A stretch of DNA of 6,783 nucleotides from Cyclobacteriaceae bacterium (GCA_019751475.1 JAIENH010000060.1:1-6783), one strand, 5' to 3'. Shown: positions 1 through 5,806, counted from the first letter of the stretch. The notes: a model not told the origin generated them from the letters alone. Numbers and translations are program-made.

Positions 1-4
1 ATTT

Positions 5-50
5 AAACCGAAGGGGAAACCAAAATTGGTTTCCCCTTCGGTTTTTATTT
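5..50 (+). terminator. Strong hairpin terminator of an off-window gene
   Basis: Two perfectly complementary 19-base arms (5-23 and 26-44) are separated by only two bases, with a TTTTTATTT run overlapping and following the right arm. This is a classical intrinsic terminator for a plus-strand gene ending just left of the window. On the minus strand the hairpin is followed by TTTAAAT, so it may also stop leftward transcription that passes the tRNA terminator at 72-101. The structure is read directly from the sequence. The gene it serves cannot be seen. Confidence 0.85.
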
Positions 51-71
51 GAGTTACTAAAATCGGTAAAA

Positions 72-101
72 TAAAAAACCTCAACAGTTCGTTGAGGTTT
101 T
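72..101 (-). terminator. Intrinsic terminator of tRNA-Arg
   Basis: Reading leftward, an 11-bp perfect stem (arms 91-101 and 75-85, loop 86-90) carries the GTTGAGG/CCTCAAC core. It ends in a minus-strand TTTTTTAT tract. It begins six bases after the tRNA discriminator base, so it should end the tRNA transcript and any read-through from the upstream phnZ-like gene. Confidence 0.85.
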
Positions 102-106
102 GGTAG

Positions 107-180
107 TGAGCCTGCAGGGATTCAAACCCCGAGTCTTCTGATCCGTAGTCAGATGCTTTATTCAGTTAAGCTACAGGCCC
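107..180 (-). tRNA. tRNA-Arg (anticodon ACG)
   Basis: The minus strand folds into a full cloverleaf of 74 nt. The acceptor stem is GGGCCTG/CAGGCTC with one G-U pair. The D stem is GCTT/AAGC, and the anticodon stem is TCTGA/TCAGA around the loop CTACGGA, giving anticodon ACG. The variable loop has five bases, and the T arm is CGGGG/CCCTG around TTTGAAT. The discriminator is A and is followed by CTACC, so CCA is not encoded and must be added after transcription. A34 is expected to be edited to inosine so that the tRNA reads CGU, CGC and CGA. It has its own promoter (199-229) and terminator (72-101). Confidence 0.95.
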
Positions 181-198
181 GTTTTCTAAACAGGACTG

Positions 199-229
199 CA
201 AATTTAAAAGATAAATTTACTCTACAAAA
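199..229 (-). promoter_or_regulatory. Bacteroidota-type promoter for tRNA-Arg
   Basis: On the minus strand a TTTTG (225-229) is followed after 18 bases by TAAATTTG (199-206), an exact match to the TAnnTTTG -7 element of the Bacteroidota primary sigma factor. Transcription would start near 192-194, about 13 bases before the tRNA. The -33 box lies in the last sense codons of the upstream phnZ-like gene, immediately before its stop (222-224), so the tRNA can be expressed independently of that gene. Confidence 0.65.
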
Positions 230-821
230 GCGCTGAGGAAGGCCCCGGGACGGCCCTGGTCAGCAGCACCCGTGCTTTTGATTTGAGTACGTTTAGGTCG
301 ATGAGGGGTACCGCGGTCTCCTTGGCGAGTTCATCCCACTTTCTCATTTGTATGCTCAAGTCAAACAGTGCATCTTTTTCAAATGCAGTTGCTTCAGCTT
401 CTGTCATTTTGCCACCCTGGAACTCAAGTGTTTTTTTGCTGGCCTCGGAGAGTGCGTTAAAATAATCAGGATACTTGAAGGTGAGGTATCGTTTGGCTTG
501 CACATGGTTCTCCACCAATGCGGCTACTTTTTCCGGAAAACCTTTTGCGCGCAAAAAGTCAGCACCGATTCGCTCGTGGCTCTTGATGCCGAAGCCTCCC
601 ATCGAGGCAGCTTCATTTGCCATTACACAGATGTGACCGATGTCGTGGAAGAAGGAAGCCAACACCACTTCATCATCATACCCGGCTTGCATAGCAAGCT
701 GTGCCGACTGCGACATGTGTTCAATCTGAGAGACCGGCTCACCAATGTAGTCGGCAGAGCCGTACCGATCATACAAGGCGAATACCTCGTCTACCGTTTG
801 CTCAATAGTTGCAACTGTCAA
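222..821 (-). CDS. phnZ: PhnZ-type HD-domain phosphonate oxygenase
   Basis: Predicted cytoplasmic HD-domain mixed-valent di-iron oxygenase of 199 residues. PhnZ cleaves (R)-2-amino-1-hydroxyethylphosphonate with O2 to glycine and phosphate. The metal ligands known from PhnZ all seem present: H35, the H59-D60 pair, H82, H106 and D163. The substrate-site residues Y25 and E28 (in YIGEP), H63 and K110 also align, with an offset of only one or two residues. The retained Y/E lid separates PhnZ from its relative myo-inositol oxygenase and from HD phosphohydrolases. The start is a TTG, because an in-frame TGA lies two codons upstream and the next Met (M36) would remove H35. The TTG sits five bases after an exact TAnnTTTG box, which suggests a leaderless or nearly leaderless transcript. 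The family often pairs with the hydroxylase PhnY*, which is not seen here. The divergent neighbour is a phosphonatase-like hydrolase. The family is well supported; the exact substrate is inferred. Confidence 0.85.
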   Translation of the reverse strand: MTVATIEQTVDEVFALYDRYGSADYIGEPVSQIEHMSQSAQLAMQAGYDDEVVLASFFHDIGHICVMANEAASMGGFGIKSHERIGADFLRAKGFPEKVAALVENHVQAKRYLTFKYPDYFNALSEASKKTLEFQGGKMTEAEATAFEKDALFDLSIQMRKWDELAKETAVPLIDLNVLKSKARVLLTRAVPGPSSALL

Positions 822-825
822 GAAT

Positions 826-833
826 CAAAGATA
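826..833 (-). promoter_or_regulatory. Exact -7 element before the phnZ-like gene
   Basis: The minus strand reads TATCTTTG, matching TAnnTTTG, five bases before the TTG start codon. A TTTG about 26 bases further upstream is too distant for an ideal -33 box, so the -33 part is weak. If this element is used, transcription starts at or within a few bases of the start codon, which fits the lack of any ribosome-binding site. Confidence 0.45.
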
Positions 834-945
834 CGATGTCCAGAGGTTGACTAGGTTACCAAACCATTAAGAGTATTTTCAAATATTCTGAATTCCTTTT
901 TGTCCGAGATGATAAAACTATTTCGATCAATTGTAATTTGCCATC

Positions 946-1635
946 ATGACAAAACTACCTGAACTCATTGTTTTTGATTTGGCCGGTACTACCGTGAAAG
1001 ATAACCGGGACGTACACCGCGTGTTGCAAATGGCCTTGGAACAATATCACGTGCCAATTTCATTAGAAGATGCAAATGAGGTGATGGGTATTCCGAAACC
1101 TGTGGCCATTGAAAAATTATTGCAGCAATATCAGCACCCGGACATTCGTCCAGAGTTAATAGCTGACATTCATGAGATCTTTGTCAAGTCAATGATCGAC
1201 TTCTATCGATTCAGCCCGGAGGTAGGTGAGAACGAAGGGGTGAGCGATACATTTCGCAAATTGAAGGATGAGGGAATCCGCGTAGCAGTGGATACAGGAT
1301 TTGACAGGCCCATTACCAACGCACTGTTGGAGCGCATGCAATGGCGCGAAAAAGGACTCATCGATGCCAGCGCAACAAGTGATGAAGTAGAGCGGGGGCG
1401 CCCTTATCCCGATTTGATTTTACGCCTGATGGAAGTGTTAGAAGTAAAAGATGCTTCGGCTGTGGCAAAAGTAGGCGATACGGCTTCGGATATGCAGGAA
1501 GGAAAATCGGCTGGCTGTGGTTGGGTAATTGGTATTACGTCAGGAGCTTTTAGTCGAGAGGAGTTACAAAAAGAAAACCCCACACATCTTATCAGCTCGG
1601 TTCCAGAAATCTTAGCAATACTTGATTTGCAATGA
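946..1635 (+). CDS. Phosphonatase-like HAD hydrolase (TIGR03351 type)
   Basis: Predicted cytoplasmic C-P hydrolase of 229 residues, the closest relative group of phosphonoacetaldehyde hydrolase PhnX. The family's unusual HAD signature is complete. Motif I is DLAGTT, with nucleophile D11 and Ala at the position where ordinary HADs have the acid/base Asp. Motif II is T117 in VDTGF. Arginine R152 (GRPYPD) replaces the usual motif III lysine. Motif IV is VGDTASD with D178 and D182 for Mg. In the cap, M47-G48 followed by K51 matches the PhnX lysine that forms a Schiff base with an aldehyde substrate, so an aldehyde-bearing phosphonate is expected. The family is often found beside TIGR03364 FAD oxidoreductases, as it is about 3 kb away here. 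The ATG at 946 has no Shine-Dalgarno site, as is usual in Bacteroidota. The gene is divergent from the phnZ-like gene across 124 bases. A simple phosphoester phosphatase is less likely because of the Ala in motif I and because K51 is present. Confidence 0.88.
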   Translation: MTKLPELIVFDLAGTTVKDNRDVHRVLQMALEQYHVPISLEDANEVMGIPKPVAIEKLLQQYQHPDIRPELIADIHEIFVKSMIDFYRFSPEVGENEGVSDTFRKLKDEGIRVAVDTGFDRPITNALLERMQWREKGLIDASATSDEVERGRPYPDLILRLMEVLEVKDASAVAKVGDTASDMQEGKSAGCGWVIGITSGAFSREELQKENPTHLISSVPEILAILDLQ

Positions 1636-1645
1636 CGTGTTGAAA

Positions 1646-1687
1646 AGCTGAGTAGTCTCAAACTCTGCTGAAGTCAAAATTATTTTT
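1646..1687 (+). terminator. Possible weak terminator after the HAD gene
   Basis: An imperfect hairpin pairs 1646-1653 (AGCTGAGT) with 1662-1669 (ACTCTGCT), with one internal T/T mismatch and an 8-base loop. A TTATTTTTT tract follows only after a gap of about ten bases. The distance from stem to T run is longer than in a standard intrinsic terminator, so the call is tentative. It would separate the HAD gene from the secreted-protein gene at 1751. Confidence 0.25.
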
Positions 1688-1717
1688 TGGCAAGTGCTTG
1701 TTCTCTTGTTACTGAAA

Positions 1718-1736
1718 TGTTAATTTAAAGTTAACA
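1718..1736. repeat. Inverted repeat before the secreted-protein gene
   Basis: TGTTAA (1718-1723) and TTAACA (1731-1736) form a perfect 6-base inverted repeat around a 7-base AT-only-but-one centre (TTTAAAG), ending 14 bases before the ATG at 1751. The position suits an operator or a leader hairpin. In AT-rich DNA such a repeat can also occur by chance. Confidence 0.3.
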
Positions 1737-1750
1737 TTCGATAACATGAG

Positions 1751-2296
1751 ATGAGAATATTGGGCCTCGCTGTCTGCAACTTGCTATTCTTCTGTGCTTT
1801 AGGCCAAAGCGATGAGTGGTATTCAGGTGCAGTGGTAACATCAGATGGTTCTGTACTTGCTGGCGAAATCTTTTACCATCCCGGTCATGATTTACTCATC
1901 GTTAAGCGTGAAGACAATCGCCAGGTACTGCTGGCCAACTCGGTAAAATCATTTCGGTTTTACGATCCGACCGATAATATCAACCGGAAATTCCTGTCCA
2001 TTGACAACAAGTTGTATGAAGTTGTAGTAGCCGGTGAAATTCCCGTGTTGCGTAAAGCAAAAGGTGTATTGAAAGATCACCCATCCGATAGTGATGGCTA
2101 CCATTATTACTTTTTCTATAACTACTCCGTTGAAAAATTAAGCAAGTTTCGCGCGGTCTTGTATCCGGCAATTAGATTTCAATTGGCTGAGAAAGAGAAG
2201 GAATTTAATCTTGATCCAAATCTACCAGGGGATGCCATCCGCTACATTCAGTTATTCAATAGCACTCTTAAAAATCGTCTGATAGCCGGGCGGTAG
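1751..2296 (+). CDS. Secreted hypothetical protein, 181 aa
   Basis: I do not recognise this protein. It begins with a short signal peptide: a basic R2, a hydrophobic stretch over about residues 3-17, and a likely cleavage site near ALG-QS (17-20). No lipobox cysteine precedes the cleavage site, so it is probably periplasmic or surface-exposed rather than a lipoprotein. The first half of the mature part alternates small and hydrophobic residues in beta-hairpin fashion (VVTSDGSVLAGEI, then DLLIVKRE and RQVLLANSVKSFRFYD). The second half is rich in Tyr and Phe and ends in a charged helix. The start is the ATG at 1751, because an ATG five bases earlier runs into a stop after one more codon. It lies 115 bases after the HAD hydrolase on the same strand and converges with the transporter gene, only nine bases away. 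A link to phosphonates is suggested by position only. Confidence 0.75.
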   Translation: MRILGLAVCNLLFFCALGQSDEWYSGAVVTSDGSVLAGEIFYHPGHDLLIVKREDNRQVLLANSVKSFRFYDPTDNINRKFLSIDNKLYEVVVAGEIPVLRKAKGVLKDHPSDSDGYHYYFFYNYSVEKLSKFRAVLYPAIRFQLAEKEKEFNLDPNLPGDAIRYIQLFNSTLKNRLIAGR

Positions 2297-2305
2297 GTCA
2301 TTTTA

Positions 2306-3604
2306 TTATTTGGTGAGCTCGAATCTTTTGTGCTTGCGATGAAAATAAATCATCGATCCAATCACCAGCACGAACCCAAAAATAGAAAGCACGTAAGCGC
2401 CTTTCATGAAGAATTCCAACCAGCTTAAACCTCGCTGACCGAAGTTCCGATAAAACATCACGAATACGCTGCCCAGGTAGCCGACTGAGTCCGCCAGGTA
2501 CATCACAAATCCCACCGTGCCCGTAATTTTAAAAGTAGCCAGCAGTCTGTCGAAGAATGAACTGTTAAATGGGATGTAGCCCAGGTAGAGACCCAAACCG
2601 GTGAGTGTCATCCACACAGGTGCACTGATCAACTGCTCTTGAAATGCATACGTGGAAATGCCGGTGATTAGTGTGCCCGCCAATATCAGCACTTGAATCG
2701 CGCTAAGCGCCACATAGTTGTTTTTTATCAAAACGATACTGCCAATGACTACCAGGCAGGCGATGCTTACCGGTACTTCTGTGGTAGTGAAAATCTCGGG
2801 CGAATTTCCATATCCCAGTGACTTCCAAATTTCGGCCGAGAAATTATCCCTGAAATCGCGGAAAGCAGTAAGAAACACGTACAGACCTATGATGAGTGCC
2901 AGCCCTGGAAGGAAATTGCGAACGAAGTCTTTCCGTTCTTCCAGGCTCATGGGTTGGCGCCTCGTGCGAAGTTTCTCATCTTCCGCTGAAGGTGGTGGCA
3001 CTTGATCTAACAGCCATAAAAAAATCAGTAACGGAAGAAGAAAAAGTAAAGCGGCTGTAAACGGCATCCACGTCTCACTCACATGCCAGTCGCGCATGAT
3101 GTAGCCCCCCACCGACTTGCACAGACCGGCCGAAAATATAAAACTCACTGCCAGCGAAGCGCCCAGCACATCGGTGTTGCGTCTGCCCTCGAGGTAGCCA
3201 AAGACCATGCCCCATACAAGGCCCAGTGGAAAACCATTCGTGAACAGAAAAATAATATTGTACGGTGCCGGAACAAGTGCAAACAGCAGCCATGACACGC
3301 CTGCGATGGTCACCATTAATAAAATACCAAACGCCCGTGATTTGGCTTGCAGTTCAGAGATGATTTTGATTCCCGCAAACTTGGAGGCGGCATAGCCCAT
3401 CACCTGGAAGGTAACCAACCATATTTTGTAGTCAATATCAAAATAGTGGATGCCTTCGAAGGTGGCCACTGAAAATGTTTTTCGGAAAGCGTAGACGCAG
3501 GTGTAAAGGCTAAAGGCCGCTAGTGCTGTGTAAACAGAGAAGAGTATGGTGTTGGTTTGACCCAGCCAGCGCGCAACAAAAGAACCTTTAGTTGAGGATG
3601 CCAT
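2306..3604 (-). CDS. DUF5690/MFS-like 12-TM transporter
   Basis: Predicted inner-membrane protein of 432 residues with about 12 membrane segments: 20-40, 60-80, 92-111, 115-137, 147-167, 180-199, 230-248, 272-293, 298-316, 329-346, 361-384 and 399-421. A charged, proline-rich loop (200-228) divides two six-helix halves, as in the major facilitator superfamily. The YAFRKTF stretch (38-44) at the end of TM1 and the FGYLEGRR loop after TM4 (135-142) mark the Bacteroidota DUF5690 family. R41 sits where GlpT/UhpT-type organophosphate antiporters carry a phosphate-binding Arg in TM1, and R249/R252 occupy the matching place in TM7. An organophosphate or phosphonate substrate is therefore plausible but inferred. 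The start at 3604 is preferred. It gives a 17-base overlap with the upstream PHP gene, and the 21 extra residues from the ATG at 3667 are polar and would lie deep inside that gene. No terminator fits before the convergent gene end at 2296. Confidence 0.82.
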   Translation of the reverse strand: MASSTKGSFVARWLGQTNTILFSVYTALAAFSLYTCVYAFRKTFSVATFEGIHYFDIDYKIWLVTFQVMGYAASKFAGIKIISELQAKSRAFGILLMVTIAGVSWLLFALVPAPYNIIFLFTNGFPLGLVWGMVFGYLEGRRNTDVLGASLAVSFIFSAGLCKSVGGYIMRDWHVSETWMPFTAALLFLLPLLIFLWLLDQVPPPSAEDEKLRTRRQPMSLEERKDFVRNFLPGLALIIGLYVFLTAFRDFRDNFSAEIWKSLGYGNSPEIFTTTEVPVSIACLVVIGSIVLIKNNYVALSAIQVLILAGTLITGISTYAFQEQLISAPVWMTLTGLGLYLGYIPFNSSFFDRLLATFKITGTVGFVMYLADSVGYLGSVFVMFYRNFGQRGLSWLEFFMKGAYVLSIFGFVLVIGSMIYFHRKHKRFELTK

Positions 3605-4436
3605 GTTCGTTAAATCGGGTGGGTGTCCATTTTCCTTGCGACAAGATATGAATCTCTTTGAAACCAAATTGTATTAATTGTTTGGTAACATCTGGAAAGC
3701 AGTTTGTCAGATCATCCCGATGATGGGCATCAGAGCTAAGTGTTATAGGAATTTTTTTCGCGAGTATTTTTTCCAGTACCCAGGGGCTGGGGTAGGTTGT
3801 TGTTGTTTTTTGTTGATACAGACCCCGTGTGTTTACTTCCACAATTCCGCCATAGCGGGCTATTGTGGTGAGGGTTTGGTCAATGGCTTGCTGGTACCAG
3901 GTGTCGCTTTCGCGGAAAAACTTTTCCTGGATGTTTTGAATTTTGATTTTATCCATGTGGCCGATTACATCAGGCTGCCCGGTTGCAACCATCTCACGGG
4001 TAAGTTCGAAATATCGTTCTACTACTTGCTGGATATCGTTTTTGAATATCGCCTCAAGCCCCTGGAGAAAGAAATTGTGCGGCCCATCTATTTCCCAGCC
4101 ACGGCCGTCTGAGAAATAATCTACGAAATGCACCGATCCGATGGTGTAGTCAAGTTGATGTTTAAAATCCCGTGGCGAAATTTTACCAGGTATGAAGTCA
4201 ATTTCCATCCCGGCATACACTTCGGTGGACCCTGGCTTACTTTTATCGCGTTCGATCACCTGCAGATAGGCATTCAGTTGGTCAGACTTCATGCACCAGG
4301 AGGATGGAAAGGGAAGAGGTGCATGCGAGGAAACACCAATGGAATGCATACCCAGTTGTCGGGCCATTGTCACGATGTCGTGAATGGAGTTCTTGCCATC
4401 ACAAAAAATAGAATGACAATGATAATTAGCCCACAT
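3588..4436 (-). CDS. PHP-family phosphoesterase (HisK-like)
   Basis: Predicted cytoplasmic metal-dependent phosphoesterase of 282 residues, close to the full length of HisK-type histidinol phosphatases. The PHP metal-binding residues are visible in order: H6 and H8 in YHCHS with D13 nearby, H38 in SSHAP, E78 in GMEID, H103 in GSVHF, H160 in GHMDK, and D236/H238 in SSDAHH. These would bind a trinuclear Zn, Mn or Fe site. The automatic name would be histidinol phosphatase. No his genes are nearby, and the gene overlaps the transporter gene by 17 bases, so the two are probably translated together. PHP enzymes are known to hydrolyse phosphoesters in phosphonate metabolism, including cyclic phosphates, so a role on an imported organophosphate or a phosphonate ester is plausible. 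The start at 4436 puts the first metal motif five residues from the N-terminus, as is usual in the family. Confidence 0.85.
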   Translation of the reverse strand: MWANYHCHSIFCDGKNSIHDIVTMARQLGMHSIGVSSHAPLPFPSSWCMKSDQLNAYLQVIERDKSKPGSTEVYAGMEIDFIPGKISPRDFKHQLDYTIGSVHFVDYFSDGRGWEIDGPHNFFLQGLEAIFKNDIQQVVERYFELTREMVATGQPDVIGHMDKIKIQNIQEKFFRESDTWYQQAIDQTLTTIARYGGIVEVNTRGLYQQKTTTTYPSPWVLEKILAKKIPITLSSDAHHRDDLTNCFPDVTKQLIQFGFKEIHILSQGKWTPTRFNEHGILN

Positions 4437-4456
4437 GCAAAGAATTAATCAAATCT

Positions 4457-4503
4457 TTACAAAGAAATCGCTTTTTTGCGGTGTCACTATAAAATCTTTG
4501 TAA
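4457..4503. promoter_or_regulatory. 9-bp inverted repeat in the divergent intergenic region
   Basis: TTACAAAGA (4457-4465) and TCTTTGTAA (4495-4503) are exact reverse complements, separated by 29 bases, between the divergent PHP and FAD-oxidoreductase genes. Each arm carries a TTTG core reading outward, and the plus-strand AATCTTTG (4493-4500) is a seven-of-eight match to the Bacteroidota -7 box, with TTTTTTG at 4472-4478 upstream at a short 14-base spacing. The arms may be a pair of diverging promoters, a two-site operator, or both. This would coordinate the two transcripts. The sequence is clear; the function is inferred. Confidence 0.4.
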
Positions 4504-4539
4504 TCCATTTTAGCGGAGGCTTAATCTAAAAAAATATTC

Positions 4540-5661
4540 ATGGACAAGTCAGCAGATGTTGCCATTGTGGGGGCAGGTATAGTAGGCCTGGCGCACGCTT
4601 ATATGGCGTTGCGCAAAGGTCTGAAAGTGGTTATGTTCGAGCGCGAGCAATTCGCGATTGGTGCCTCAGTGCGCAACTTTGGTATGGTGTGGCCCATTGG
4701 CCAGGAGCCATCAGGTGGCCTTGATAGGGCGCTTCGCAGTCGGGAACATTGGCGAGAGATTGTCGCACAAGCCAGCATCTGGTGCAACCAAAACGGATCG
4801 CTCCACTTGGCCTATGCGGATGATGAGCAAGCCGTGCTCGAAGAGTTTGTAGCGCTCTATCGTCATGCCGGGTACCAATGTGGACTCATATCTCCTGCGG
4901 AAGCTTTGCGCAGAAGCCCTGCGATACGGAAGGAGGGCTTGAGGGCTGCTCTGTGGAGTGAGACGGAAATGGTGGTCTATTCGCGGGAAGCGATTAGGCA
5001 AATACCCTTGTGGTTGGAGGAAAAGTACGGCCTCATTCTTCGCTTTGGGCATGTTGTAACCGATATCACGCTGCCACTGGTGCGATCATCGAAAGAAATT
5101 TGGAAGGTAGACCGCGTAGTGATTTGCAGTGGTGCCGATTTCGAAACACTGTATCCCCACGATTTTGAGAAGCAAACGTTGACTAAGTGTAAACTTCAAA
5201 TGATGAAGGCTGTACTCAAGCAACCCGCTTCTTTTGGGCCTTCATTGTGTGCCGGCACAACGCTGCGCCACTATGCGGCTTTTTCAAAATGCAAAAGCTT
5301 GAAAAAGCTGGACGAACGGTTGGATATTGAAGAGCCAAAGCTAAAGGAGCACGGCATTCATATTCTCGTTTCTCAGAATAGCACAAACGAGGTAATCATC
5401 GGTGATTCACATCATTATTTCAAGTCAGTAGAGCCATTTGACTCGGAAGAAGTGAATGAATTGATTCTTCGCTACTTTGAAAAATTTGTAACGGCCGATT
5501 ACCACATTACCGAGCGGTGGAACGGAACATACCCGAAAGTACCAGGCTCACTACACATCATACTTGAACCAGAATCCCGCGTGCAAATCGTGAATGGTTT
5601 GAGTGGAGCAGGCATGACATTGTCTTTCGGACTGGCGGAAGAAATTGTTTCTGCGTGGTAG
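4540..5661 (+). CDS. FAD-dependent aminophosphonate oxidoreductase (TIGR03364/HpnW type)
   Basis: Predicted cytoplasmic flavoenzyme of the glycine oxidase/DAO family (Pfam DAO), 373 residues. The FAD-binding dinucleotide fold is at the N-terminus: GAGIVG (11-16) and E34 at the end of beta-2 for the ribose. A conserved SVRNFGMVWPIGQ segment (43-55) and a C-terminal GAGMTLSFGLAEE complete the flavin site and are typical of the TIGR03364 subgroup. TIGR03364 was named for its frequent placement beside TIGR03351 phosphonatase-like hydrolases, and one is present in this window. The proposed reaction is oxidative deamination of an aminophosphonate to an aldehyde, which the hydrolase then cleaves. 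From memory, some relatives (called PbfC) act on N-methylated 2-aminoethylphosphonate; this cannot be checked here. The ATG at 4540 follows an A-rich leader. A GGAGG at 4515-4519 is too far away, 20 bases, to be a normal ribosome-binding site. Sarcosine or glycine oxidase activity is the main alternative. Confidence 0.87.
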   Translation: MDKSADVAIVGAGIVGLAHAYMALRKGLKVVMFEREQFAIGASVRNFGMVWPIGQEPSGGLDRALRSREHWREIVAQASIWCNQNGSLHLAYADDEQAVLEEFVALYRHAGYQCGLISPAEALRRSPAIRKEGLRAALWSETEMVVYSREAIRQIPLWLEEKYGLILRFGHVVTDITLPLVRSSKEIWKVDRVVICSGADFETLYPHDFEKQTLTKCKLQMMKAVLKQPASFGPSLCAGTTLRHYAAFSKCKSLKKLDERLDIEEPKLKEHGIHILVSQNSTNEVIIGDSHHYFKSVEPFDSEEVNELILRYFEKFVTADYHITERWNGTYPKVPGSLHIILEPESRVQIVNGLSGAGMTLSFGLAEEIVSAW

Positions 5662-5752
5662 TCATTGCGTTGAGCGCAATTAGAAAGTCACAAGAGGGTT
5701 CACCAAATGCAACACACGACACTTGCGTCAAGTAGGAAATTTTGATCGATAT

Positions 5753-5790
5753 AAAGGGCCACCTTTCCTTTAAAGAAAGATGGCCCTTTT
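5753..5790. terminator. Bidirectional terminator between convergent genes
   Basis: AAAGGGCCA (5753-5761) pairs with TGGCCCTTT (5781-5789), and after one C/A mismatch CTTTC (5763-5767) pairs with GAAAG (5775-5779), leaving a 7-base loop. The plus strand ends in TTTT. The structure lies 91 bases after the FAD oxidoreductase and 17 bases after the end of the minus-strand small secreted gene, so it can serve both. The T tracts are short, so the GC-rich base of the stem must do most of the work. Confidence 0.7.
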
Positions 5791-5806
5791 CACAAGCTTC
5801 ATTATT

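Noticed and set aside
348..854. 168-codon plus-strand open frame
   Set aside because: It lies wholly opposite the phnZ-like gene, which has conserved metal motifs. The translated product is Cys/His-rich without a recognisable pattern, as expected for an antisense shadow.
1746..1754. ATG just before the chosen start of the secreted protein
   Set aside because: It reads ATG AGA TGA and stops at once. The ATG at 1751 opens directly into a signal peptide.
3605..3667. Upstream ATG adding 21 residues to the DUF5690 protein
   Set aside because: The extra residues are polar and lie inside the PHP gene. The family's typical N-terminus starts shortly before TM1, which fits the ATG at 3604 and gives a normal short operon overlap.
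3678..4448. Two long plus-strand open frames (3678-4112 and 4128-4448)
   Set aside because: Both are antisense to the PHP gene, whose metal-binding motifs span the whole stretch. The translated shadows show no domain or signal peptide.
4711..5052. 113-codon minus-strand open frame
   Set aside because: It lies inside the FAD oxidoreductase gene, whose frame carries conserved flavin motifs at both ends. The opposite frame has no family resemblance.
5664..5680. ATTGCG/CGCAAT hairpin right after the FAD oxidoreductase
   Set aside because: The stem is only 6 bp with a 5-base loop and no T tract. The stronger terminator at 5753-5790 explains transcript ending better.
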